This document shows positions 15,944-23,565 of a stretch of DNA of 37,122 nt, piece by piece; the first letter of the stretch is position 1; every line of letters starts with the position of its first letter. Below the pieces are notes generated by a model. The model was not told the DNA's origin. It did not search any database and was given only the letters and a program-made list of their open reading frames with translations. A program made the position numbers and the translations under genes. Origin of the DNA: Methanobacteriota archaeon (GTDB taxonomy: Archaea; Thermoplasmatota; Thermoplasmata; Methanomassiliicoccales; Methanomassiliicoccaceae); NCBI GenBank assembly GCA_012519255.1, contig JAAYQQ010000083.1:1-37122 (forward strand). The letters run 5' to 3'.

Positions 15944-17392
15944 ATGAAAGAAAGGAAAGTGTTGTGGTCAGGGAGGTTTGGCCGGGGAGCCACGGAGGAA
16001 ACACTGGAGTTTACATCCTCCCTGGCAGTAGATAGGCTATTGGCAAGGTATGACCTTCTTGGCTCGCTGGCCCATGCGCGCATGCTCTATCGCCAAGGCA
16101 TCCTTTCCCTAGAGGATGGCAGAAACATAACTGACGGTCTGAAAGTGTTGTATGAGCAAGCCGAGGAGGGCGAACTGCCAATAGATCCTCGCCTGGAAGA
16201 TATACACACCAACAACGAGTTTCTTCTAACTGCCATTATCGGGGATGCGGGAGCGCGGCTCCATACTGGACGCTCGCGCAATGATCAGGTAGCCACCGAT
16301 GTGAGGATGTGGCTGCGCGATGCTATTTTGGAGACGATAGAGGCGGTGATGTCTCTGGAACATGCCCTGATGGAGCGCGCATCAGCGAGTGTGAATATTA
16401 TCATGCCTGGCTTCACACATGTCCAGCACGCCCAGCCCATCACACTGGGACATCACCTCATGGCGCACTTCTACCATCTGCAGCGAGATACCGAACGATT
16501 CTTGGATTGTTACCGCCGCACAAACATTTCACCGCTGGGATCGGCCGCCCTGGCTGGGACGACATATAACATCGATCGTTCCTACACTGCCAGGTTACTC
16601 GGCTTCGAGGCCCCCTGTGCCAACTCCCTCGATGGAGTCAGTGACCGAGACTTTGTGGCCGAGTATATTTTCGCTGCCTCCCTATGTGCCGTCCACCTAA
16701 GCTCACTGTGTGAGGAGCTAATATACTGGTCATCGCCAGAGTTCGGGTTCGTGGAGATGGATGAGGCCCACTCTACAGGCTCCAGCATAATGCCACAAAA
16801 GAAGAATCCAGATGTGGCCGAGCTTATTCGCGGTAGGACGGGTGCGACCATCGGTGATCTCACCAACATCCTATGCACTCTAAAGGCACTTCCATTTTCC
16901 TACAATCGTGACCTCCAGGAAGATAAGACAGCGCTGTTCGCCGCTCATGAGCGCATCAATACCTGCCTCCTCATGGCCACACCCATGGTGGCTGCAACGC
17001 AGTTCGACAAAGAACGCATGCTCGCGGCCGCCAGGGATGGTTTCCTCAACGCTACTGATCTAGCTGATTATCTTGCGGGAAAGGGGCTCCCTTTCCGCCA
17101 GGCCCATGCCGTGGTGGGAAAGGCGGTGCGGTATTGCATCGAGAAAGATAAGCGACTGGAGGAGCTGACCATCGAGGAGCTTGGAGCATTCAGTGACCTA
17201 TTCAGCGAGGACGTGTTCGACATCCTTCCCATAGAACAATGCGTGTATCGGCGCATGTCCATGGGTGGAACATCCCCAGAAGCCATTCCCATGCAGTTCA
17301 GCCAAGGGGCATCTATCCTTACGCGGCAGAAGGACTTCGTACAGAAAGAGCGGGATCGATTGGACAGGGCATTCAGACAGCTGATCGCGTAA
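15944..17392 (+). CDS. argH: Argininosuccinate lyase
   Basis: A 482-aa fumarase/aspartase-superfamily enzyme that splits argininosuccinate into arginine and fumarate. It shows the superfamily signature GSSIMPQKKNPDVAEL (catalytic Ser loop, about 282-297), the N-terminal LWSGRFGRGATE, HTGRSRNDQVATDVRMWLRD, and GFTHVQHAQPITLGHHL carrying the catalytic His. The length is normal. It follows argG on the same strand, completing the route from citrulline to arginine. Ornithine carbamoyltransferase (argF) is not in this window. Confidence 0.96.
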   Translation: MKERKVLWSGRFGRGATEETLEFTSSLAVDRLLARYDLLGSLAHARMLYRQGILSLEDGRNITDGLKVLYEQAEEGELPIDPRLEDIHTNNEFLLTAIIGDAGARLHTGRSRNDQVATDVRMWLRDAILETIEAVMSLEHALMERASASVNIIMPGFTHVQHAQPITLGHHLMAHFYHLQRDTERFLDCYRRTNISPLGSAALAGTTYNIDRSYTARLLGFEAPCANSLDGVSDRDFVAEYIFAASLCAVHLSSLCEELIYWSSPEFGFVEMDEAHSTGSSIMPQKKNPDVAELIRGRTGATIGDLTNILCTLKALPFSYNRDLQEDKTALFAAHERINTCLLMATPMVAATQFDKERMLAAARDGFLNATDLADYLAGKGLPFRQAHAVVGKAVRYCIEKDKRLEELTIEELGAFSDLFSEDVFDILPIEQCVYRRMSMGGTSPEAIPMQFSQGASILTRQKDFVQKERDRLDRAFRQLIA

Positions 17393-17411
17393 CTCGGTCT
17401 GACATCAGGGA

Positions 17412-17421
17412 GGGGATCCCC
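17412..17421. repeat. Short palindrome GGGGATCCCC after argH
   Basis: A perfect 10-bp palindrome 20 nt after the argH stop, with no U-run. It might act as a weak 3' structure; the assignment rests on position only. Confidence 0.2.
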
Positions 17422-17679
17422 CAATGGTGTCCGCGGCCATCGTGGCGGAGCATACCGCGCACATTGGCAGTAAAGGACGCCCATATGCCTGGCAGGCGCG
17501 GAAAACATGGTGCCCTAAACACATGGCTAGCCACATATCAAGAGCTGACCTGACCTTTCCCGATAATTGCATGATGCAAATGATGGGGGGGAACGTTACA
17601 AAAGTGCCCTATCGGATTGATTTTTCAATGGCATCCGCGTGTCTGGAGAGTGATGCCTTGGGCCAATGATTAACAATAT

Positions 17680-18048
17680 TCAATTCACGTCCAGTCCCAG
17701 GGCATCCCACTGCAGAGAGTGTTTGATGCCTGCCTTGGTCAACATTTTGGAGATCTTCTCTCCCAGAACTATGACCTCGCTGGACTCATTGTTCGCCTTT
17801 ATGTAGAACTGCTTACTTCCGAGGGGGAAGACCATGCGCATGGTACCCTTACGATTGTATCCTTCGGGCTTTTCGTTCTTCTTCAAAGCCTTCCGATTCA
17901 GGTAGATGAACATGTGAAGGATATCATCATCGTCGGGCATCTGCTCCGTCTCTTCGAGAAAGGTAGTGAGAATCTCTGCAAAGATGTCGTAAAGGTCCTT
18001 GAATTCGACCTTGGCATCGAGCATGAAATGCCCACTGGTTGCCTTCAT
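17680..18048 (-). CDS. Small protein of unknown function
   Basis: A 122-aa soluble protein that I do not recognise. It begins MKATSGHFMLDAKVEFKDLY, has an acidic patch (EETEQMPDDDD, about 33-43), a central strand-rich part (MRMVFPLGSKQFYIKANNESSEVIVLGEKISKML) and no cysteine or membrane segment. A strong TATA box (TTTTATATAT, minus strand, 18071-18080) lies 27 nt before the ATG, which implies a leaderless message and supports the gene being real. It is monocistronic and convergent with argH. Confidence 0.65.
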   Translation of the reverse strand: MKATSGHFMLDAKVEFKDLYDIFAEILTTFLEETEQMPDDDDILHMFIYLNRKALKKNEKPEGYNRKGTMRMVFPLGSKQFYIKANNESSEVIVLGEKISKMLTKAGIKHSLQWDALGLDVN

Positions 18049-18070
18049 TAGGATTTTGAAAGGATGATTG

Positions 18071-18080
18071 ATATATAAAA
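18071..18080 (-). promoter_or_regulatory. TATA box giving a leaderless message for the 18048 gene
   Basis: TTTTATATAT on the minus strand, centred 27 nt before the start codon. Confidence 0.6.
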
Positions 18081-18294
18081 GTTACCTCTCTTATTCTCCA
18101 GCCCACCCATCATATGGACGAGGTACGAACGGAGGTAAAATGTACCAGATTCCTACAGATCACACCTCCCTTCTACAGAATTAAGCCCGATAATGGAGGG
18201 TCAAGGATTATTACTACCAAGTCGTAAGGATGAAGAATGCTGGCAATCGATTACCCTTTCACGTTTTACAGAGTTGAAAACTCTCACAAAAATG

Positions 18295-18302
18295 TTAATT
18301 AA
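18295..18302 (+). promoter_or_regulatory. TATA-like box of the thiDN operon
   Basis: TTAATTAA centred about 24 nt before the GTG at 18322, consistent with leaderless initiation. Confidence 0.45.
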
Positions 18303-18321
18303 CTAACTAGGATACGATAAT

Positions 18322-19632
18322 GTGCTTGTAGCGCTGACCATTGCAGGCTCCGACTCAGTGGGCGGAGCAGGTATTCAGGCAGACATTAAGTCATTCGCTT
18401 CACAGGGCATACATGGAGCAGTTGCGATCACTGCGGTCACTGCCCAGAACACTCGCAAGGTAGCTGATATTTTCCCCCTGCGTCCGCAGGAAGTGGTGTC
18501 TCAGATCGATACAATCCTTGAGGATGTGCATATCTCCGGAGCCAAGACGGGCATGTTATACTCTGCTCAGATCGCCCGAGCAGTTGCCCAACGACTGGAA
18601 GGGGAAAATATACCACTGGTGGTAGACCCGGTTATGGTCGCAGGGGTGGGTGATGCTCTCAGCGGAGATGATCTAATAGATGCGATATGCTCCCACATGG
18701 CTCCACTGGCCACCATACTGACGCCCAATATTCCCGAGGCCGAGGCGCTCCTCGGCCATACCATTTCCAACGAAGTGGAAGCGCGGGATGCCTGCCGCGA
18801 GCTGGTCGATCTCGGTTGCCAGGCCGTACTACTCAAGGGGGGGCATGCTGAAGGCCCAACCTGCCGAGATATCCTGTTCCATCGGAATAGATACCTTACA
18901 TTGGAATACCCCCGCGTGCCCATCAGGGGACATGGGGGAGGGTGTGTCCTCGCCGCGTTATTAACGGCCAACCTGGCCAAGGGATCGGGTCTGGAAGGGG
19001 CCGTTATCAGGGCCAAGGCATCATTGCACCAGGCAATCATTGATAATTATTCCATTGGCGGAGGCATTCCCATGGTAGCTCCCCTTTCTCATATTTATCA
19101 GGGGGCACTGGGCAATGAGGTCAGCAGCCGCCTGCTTCGTTCCGCCCAGGAGCTCGCATCATTTCTGCCTCGCGCTTGGGTGCCCGAGGTGGGCTGTGAT
19201 CTCGCTTTCGCCTTACCGGGGGCGATCTCCGTGGAAGATGTGTGTGGACTGGAAGGGCGCATCATAGGCATCGGAGATGGTGCATTGCTCCCCGCCGGAG
19301 TGGCATTCGGAGCCTCTCATTATGCGTCTACCATCATCCTGGCCGCCATGGCTCGCGATAACAGTATGCGCTCGGCCATCACCCTGCGATTCTCAGAGGA
19401 GCATCTGGCTCGAGCCATCGAGGCAAAACTAACAACTGGCTCGCCAGATGGTAAAGAGGCGGAGGCGAGCGTTTTCCATGGAAAGAGATGCATCGATAGC
19501 ACCATAAAGTCAATGGGCCTGGTTCCCGATGTGGTGTTCGATCGAGGAGGCATGGGGAGAGAACCAATGATACATCTGCTCGGCCGATCTCCCGAAGAGG
19601 TCATGAAAAAGGTCAGGAAGTTGGTTGAATGA
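18322..19632 (+). CDS. thiDN: Bifunctional hydroxymethylpyrimidine(-phosphate) kinase / ThiN-type thiamine-phosphate synthase
   Basis: A 436-aa two-domain enzyme of thiamine synthesis. The ThiD part (about 1-250) has ALTIAGSDSVGGAGIQADIKSF, AITAVTAQNT, VVDPVMVA and LTPNIPEAEALL; it phosphorylates HMP and HMP-P. The ThiN part (about 258-436) ends in VPDVVFDRGGMGREPMIHLLGRSPEEV, the ThiN signature, and joins HMP-PP to the thiazole phosphate in archaea that lack ThiE. The anion-hole motif, usually HGTGC, reads HGGGC here (C208 retained, Thr replaced by Gly). Translation starts at a GTG; the overlapping ATG one frame off meets a stop within four codons. No ribosome-binding site is present, in line with a leaderless message. 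No TPP riboswitch is recognisable upstream. It overlaps the next gene by 4 nt. Confidence 0.92.
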   Translation: MLVALTIAGSDSVGGAGIQADIKSFASQGIHGAVAITAVTAQNTRKVADIFPLRPQEVVSQIDTILEDVHISGAKTGMLYSAQIARAVAQRLEGENIPLVVDPVMVAGVGDALSGDDLIDAICSHMAPLATILTPNIPEAEALLGHTISNEVEARDACRELVDLGCQAVLLKGGHAEGPTCRDILFHRNRYLTLEYPRVPIRGHGGGCVLAALLTANLAKGSGLEGAVIRAKASLHQAIIDNYSIGGGIPMVAPLSHIYQGALGNEVSSRLLRSAQELASFLPRAWVPEVGCDLAFALPGAISVEDVCGLEGRIIGIGDGALLPAGVAFGASHYASTIILAAMARDNSMRSAITLRFSEEHLARAIEAKLTTGSPDGKEAEASVFHGKRCIDSTIKSMGLVPDVVFDRGGMGREPMIHLLGRSPEEVMKKVRKLVE

Positions 19633-20798
19633 GAATCGCGATGTTTACCGATTCCTATCTTCCAGCCAAGGATGGAATGGTCAACTCCATACTGCTTACC
19701 AGGGCGGGCCTGGAACGTAAGGGCCACGAAGTATTCATCTTCGCACCTGAGCCGTGGGACGGAACAAGCAAGGAAGGGGGAGTGTATTATTTCCGTTCCA
19801 CCAGCTTCCGAAGGTATCCTGGTTACACTGTTCCTATTTTCCCCACCAATAAGTGTGAGATCCTTTCCAAATTAGATGTGGATCTTATTCACACCCAGGG
19901 CCTGCTATTCATGGGCGTGCGTTCGATGTTTGCTGCACGAACCCTTGCCAAACCGATAGTGGTCACCTTCCACACCATGGTAACCGACGCGGCCAGATAC
20001 TATTCTCGACTGCCAATACCTGAATGGATGATCAATCGCCTGTTCTGGATATACCTGCGCCAGTTGCTGGAGAGGGCGAACGCGGTGGTGGCCCCAACCG
20101 AGGCCATCCGGGATGAGCTGCTCCGATACGCACCCGATATGAATCGCATCGATGTTATCCCTACGGGAGTGGACTGCGAGCGATTTAACCCATCCAACGA
20201 CGGTTCCCTGATCAGAAAGCGTTACGGGCTCGATGGGGAGAAGGTGATCATGCATGTAGGCAGGGTAGCATGGGAGAAAAATCTTGATCTTGTTATTGAT
20301 GGCTTCGCCCGACTTGTCGAGGATGAACCCGCTGCCCGTTTGCTCATCGTAGGCGAGGGGCCCGCAAAGAAGCACTACATGAAGAAGGTCAGGGAAAGGG
20401 AGATCGCGGATCGTGTCATCTTCACTGGCTTTGTGCCAGACTCTGAATTGCCCCAATTCTACGCCGCCTGTGACGTCTTCGCCATTGCATCCAAGTTCGA
20501 GACTCAGGGCCTTGCAGCCCTGGAGGCCATGGCCACCGGTAAACCAGTGGCAGGAATTGACTTCAGAGCCGTGGCAGAATTGATAAGACCCCGAGAGAAC
20601 GGTTTTCTGTTTGATGAAAATCCAGGGTCCTGCGCCCAGGCCATGAAGGAAGCTCTGAATTGCTCACCCAGGGTCCGGGAGGCTGCAAGGGCCACCGCAA
20701 AAACCTATTCGGTCGAGGATAGTGTCTCCAGACTGATCGAATTATATGAGTTTGCCATTGAGGATAAAAAGAAGTCTGGAAGCGGAAGGGTTTTTTAA
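19629..20798 (+). CDS. GT4-family glycosyltransferase
   Basis: A 389-aa GT-B-fold retaining glycosyltransferase. The N-terminal half begins MRIAMFTDSYLPAKDGMVNSILLTRAGLERKGHEV, typical of lipid- or polyprenol-linked glycosyltransferases. The C-terminal Rossmann half has HVGRVAWEKNLDLVIDGFARL, LLIVGEGPAKK and the nucleotide-sugar-binding EX7E motif in FETQGLAALEAMATGKPV. The acceptor is unknown; resemblance to diacylglycerol glucosyltransferases suggests a membrane lipid (inference). There is no signal peptide, so it acts at the cytoplasmic face. The ATG overlaps the thiDN stop (ATGA), so it is co-translated with a thiamine gene, an unexpected pairing. Confidence 0.88.
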   Translation: MRIAMFTDSYLPAKDGMVNSILLTRAGLERKGHEVFIFAPEPWDGTSKEGGVYYFRSTSFRRYPGYTVPIFPTNKCEILSKLDVDLIHTQGLLFMGVRSMFAARTLAKPIVVTFHTMVTDAARYYSRLPIPEWMINRLFWIYLRQLLERANAVVAPTEAIRDELLRYAPDMNRIDVIPTGVDCERFNPSNDGSLIRKRYGLDGEKVIMHVGRVAWEKNLDLVIDGFARLVEDEPAARLLIVGEGPAKKHYMKKVREREIADRVIFTGFVPDSELPQFYAACDVFAIASKFETQGLAALEAMATGKPVAGIDFRAVAELIRPRENGFLFDENPGSCAQAMKEALNCSPRVREAARATAKTYSVEDSVSRLIELYEFAIEDKKKSGSGRVF

Positions 20799-20821
20799 GG
20801 GAGACCCTTGTACCAGAATAG

Positions 20822-21439
20822 ATGAGCAGCCTGAGCATAGGAATCTTCATCAGCGATCTCTTCGGACCGCTGGGAGCAGTTGGCGGGATCCTGTGCATAT
20901 TTCTGCTCTTCTATATCGACGCCATCTTATTCCCCACCCTGCCAGAACTATTCACCGTGCTTATCTTCACTCAAGGATATGGTATCGAACCGCTTCTGTT
21001 CGGCCTTATCCTCCTTATCACCATCATGGTAGGCGAGGTGGCCGGATTACTTACCCTATACACGGTGGTCAGATGGATCAGGGTACCAGAGCGCATTCAG
21101 AAAGCAATCATGAAGTATCGAGACTTCCTGGTGTGTCAGGACGAGAGAATGATCCTGATCAATCGTATCGCACCAGTGCTTCCATTCATGGGGGCATTCG
21201 TGGCCCTATGCCGATGGGACCTCAAGAGGTCAGTGGCCTACACCCTGATAGGTGGAGCCGTGAAGTATGGACTCATCCTGACTCTCAGTGGATTCTTCCT
21301 TGCATATATGGAGAAGGGCGTGGCCACTATGGTCACCGTGATTATGGTGTTAATCGTGATCGGGATAAGTTTCCTGGCCACATTATATCGCAGACGCAAC
21401 GTGCGGAAGGAGTGTGAAGATGCGTATCGTCCAACTTAA
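20822..21439 (+). CDS. DedA/VTT-like membrane protein
   Basis: A 205-aa protein with about five hydrophobic segments (approximately 18-35, 56-80, 112-130, 140-160, 165-188). The segment INRIAPVLPFMGAFVALCRWDLKRSVAYTLIGGAVKYG matches the Arg-Pro-Gly region of DedA/VTT-family (SNARE-associated) proteins and small-molecule exporters. Recent work links the family to lipid flipping across membranes (established knowledge), which would suit its place between two glycosyltransferases, but the assignment is tentative. The gene overlaps the following glycosyltransferase by 20 nt. A short hairpin AAGGG-AGA-CCCTT (20797-20809) precedes it. Confidence 0.65.
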   Translation: MSSLSIGIFISDLFGPLGAVGGILCIFLLFYIDAILFPTLPELFTVLIFTQGYGIEPLLFGLILLITIMVGEVAGLLTLYTVVRWIRVPERIQKAIMKYRDFLVCQDERMILINRIAPVLPFMGAFVALCRWDLKRSVAYTLIGGAVKYGLILTLSGFFLAYMEKGVATMVTVIMVLIVIGISFLATLYRRRNVRKECEDAYRPT

Positions 21440-22487
21440 TCCATTCCATTACCCCTATATGGGCGGGATCGAACATCGCAACCATGAGGTCTGCCGGGGC
21501 CTTTCCAAAAAGCATGAGCTCATTATGCTAACCTCACGTCTGCCTGGAACAGAAGAGGAAGAGTGGCTGGATGGATATCGGATCATTCGTCTACCCTCTC
21601 GATACTTCTTCGACTATAATCCTCCCTACGTCTCCACCCCCGGAGTCCTGGAAGCTCTGGAGGCGCTAGATGCCGATCTGGTAGACTTCCACTATCGCTG
21701 GGCGCCATCATATACGCGAGCTATCAAACGCTATAGGGGCAGGTGGATGTTCACCTTCCACAATACTTATGGCGAGGGAAATGGCCCCACCCGGGCGTTG
21801 AGCGTCCTCAACGACGCCGTATTCTGCAGGTTGATCCGAGATCGCAGAGTGGTGTGCGTGACTGAATTCGTCAAGCGTGATCTGGTATCTCGTGGCTTTA
21901 GGGAGGATCTGTTGGACGTTGTCCCAACAGGAGTAAGTATGTATGACGGGCCGGTCACGGAAGAGGATTTTGCCCTATTCGCCGGTCGCCTGGTGAAGAC
22001 CAAGGGAATCAGATATCTCATCGAGGCAATGACGCATGTCGATGGGCGGCTTATCATCATGGGCAAGGGCCCCGAGATGGAAAACCTGAAGGCCCTGGCC
22101 AAACGCCTCGATCTGAATGATAAGATCACCTTTACCGGCCATGTAAGTGAGGCTGAAAAGGAGAGACTAATATCTTCCTGCAAGGTCTTCGTTATGCCAT
22201 CGCTCTACGAGAGCCTTGGCCTGGCCGTGGCAGAGGCCATGTCCCATGGCAAGCCCGTGATCGCCTCCGCGGTGGGTGGCCTGCCCGAGGTCGTGGGGAA
22301 AGGAGGCATCCTGGTCCCCCCGCGCTCCCCTGATGCGCTGGCCAGGGCTTTAAACGAGCTTCTGCACGACGACGCACTGAGGCACGAAAAGGCCGCGCTG
22401 GCAAGAAGTCACATCCGTGAACAATACGGCTGGGACAGGATCATCCCGGAGCTGGAAAAGGTTTACCTCCGGGAGATCGAGCGGTAA
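21420..22487 (+). CDS. GT4-family glycosyltransferase
   Basis: A 355-aa GT-B-fold glycosyltransferase. It opens MRIVQLNPFHYPYMGGIEHRNHEVCRGLSKKHEL and has FAGRLVKTKGIRYLIEAM, LIIMGKGPEMENL, FTGHVSEAEKERLISSC and the EX7E nucleotide-sugar motif in MPSLYESLGLAVAEAMSHGKPVIASAVGGLPEVV. The chosen start is the ATG at 21420, seven bases after AAGGAG; the GTG at 21414 is too close to that site. It overlaps the DedA-like gene. With the glycosyltransferase at 19629 it probably decorates a lipid or surface glycan; the sugar and acceptor are unknown. Confidence 0.87.
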   Translation: MRIVQLNPFHYPYMGGIEHRNHEVCRGLSKKHELIMLTSRLPGTEEEEWLDGYRIIRLPSRYFFDYNPPYVSTPGVLEALEALDADLVDFHYRWAPSYTRAIKRYRGRWMFTFHNTYGEGNGPTRALSVLNDAVFCRLIRDRRVVCVTEFVKRDLVSRGFREDLLDVVPTGVSMYDGPVTEEDFALFAGRLVKTKGIRYLIEAMTHVDGRLIIMGKGPEMENLKALAKRLDLNDKITFTGHVSEAEKERLISSCKVFVMPSLYESLGLAVAEAMSHGKPVIASAVGGLPEVVGKGGILVPPRSPDALARALNELLHDDALRHEKAALARSHIREQYGWDRIIPELEKVYLREIER

Positions 22488-22500
22488 GAAACGTTTGTGC

Positions 22501-23445
22501 TCAAGCGCGGGATAGGATCGTGACCTCAAAGGTCAGTTCATGACCCACTATCTCGGGATTATAATTGAGCACAAATGTGCCAGCCACTTCATCGATACTG
22601 TCCACGTAGAAGTCATGGAGCGGTTTCATCTTCTTTAGGTAAGGATCATAAGAACTTATCCCAGCGCTGCCGTAGCCCCTGATATTGAAGTTATCATTCT
22701 CTGTGAGCTGGTGTTTAATTGTAATAGAAGTGGAATTGATATCCGTCACCACAACGTCCCAACCATAAGCTCCATTGGAATCAGCAAATGCGCGATATTT
22801 ATCCCCCACTGCAGTATCAACAGCAAAGCTCACCACGACCTTATCGGCAACGGAATCATAGAATTTTACATAAGCCGGAAGGCCAAGCTGGAGATGAGTT
22901 ACGGGCTTGAAGTTGAATGGATCCTCACCATAGGTGGCCTTGAATGTCTCCTTATCCATGATCGACTCAAGATCCAGGGTCTCGTTGAGTTGCCTGGTCA
23001 CACACATGCTTGAATCCATTTCCCCGTAGCCCTGGGCGACCGAGACCTTGAAAGTCCTGGAATCCCCGACCGACATGCCGCGTACCCCTAGATCAAAGCC
23101 AGTGATCATATTCCCGGCGCCGACGGTAAACTCCATGGGCGAATAGGCGGATCCGCTACCGCGGTGGGTGAAGAAGAGGGATTTGGGATGAGTATCATTG
23201 TCGGAGGCGACATCCCATATGGATGTATCGAACACTCTCCCGTCGTCGAATTTGCCAATGTAGTCCACCCGGATCCTGTCACCAGTCGTCACCGGGTCGC
23301 CTGACGAGTCATTGAATATTAACACATAGGCGCCCACCGTCGAGGTGACTACCAGTATGCCCACGATCACTGCCAGGATCGGTTTGGCAGCGGAAGCGTC
23401 GTCGCGGAGAGAGCGTAAAGACCTCATCTGAACCTTGCCAGGCAT
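22501..23445 (-). CDS. Membrane-anchored extracytoplasmic FKBP-type prolyl isomerase
   Basis: A 314-aa protein with a basic N-terminus (MPGKVQMRSLRSLRDD), one membrane segment (AKPILAVIVGILVVTSTVGAYVLIF, about 20-44) and an outward-facing remainder. The FKBP core follows (DRIRVDYIGKFDDGRVFDTSI, then MEFTVGAGNMITGFDLGVRGMSVGDSRTFKVSVAQGYGE). A large beta-rich C-terminal part (about 170-314) resembles the extra domain of archaeal FKBPs. It probably helps fold exported proteins at the cell surface. Its 3' end lies 13 bp from the convergent glycosyltransferase. An ATG at 23427 (codon 7) is an alternative start. It is divergent from thrS. Confidence 0.85.
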   Translation of the reverse strand: MPGKVQMRSLRSLRDDASAAKPILAVIVGILVVTSTVGAYVLIFNDSSGDPVTTGDRIRVDYIGKFDDGRVFDTSIWDVASDNDTHPKSLFFTHRGSGSAYSPMEFTVGAGNMITGFDLGVRGMSVGDSRTFKVSVAQGYGEMDSSMCVTRQLNETLDLESIMDKETFKATYGEDPFNFKPVTHLQLGLPAYVKFYDSVADKVVVSFAVDTAVGDKYRAFADSNGAYGWDVVVTDINSTSITIKHQLTENDNFNIRGYGSAGISSYDPYLKKMKPLHDFYVDSIDEVAGTFVLNYNPEIVGHELTFEVTILSRA

Positions 23446-23534
23446 TCATATAAGGCAATTTAAAAGTTGGCGGCCAGGACACATAATGCATCATCAAGAA
23501 GATTGCCAGAATACCAAGGTCCGCGATAACAAAC

Positions 23535-23542
23535 AAATATAA
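23535..23542 (+). promoter_or_regulatory. TATA box of thrS (leaderless)
   Basis: AAATATAA centred 27-28 nt before the thrS ATG; no ribosome-binding site lies between. Confidence 0.6.
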
Positions 23543-23565
23543 GGCTGGCGTTACTTGCCCACCTA

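Noticed and set aside
14440-17609. Shared 12-mer ACAAAAGTGCCC in the argC-argG spacer (14440) and after argH (17598)
   Set aside because: A single shared 12-mer is expected by chance in a 37-kb window and there is no promoter at the second copy.
18049-18321. Possible TPP riboswitch upstream of thiDN
   Set aside because: The conserved CTGAGA and ACCTGA-type thi-box elements are absent and the predicted message is leaderless.
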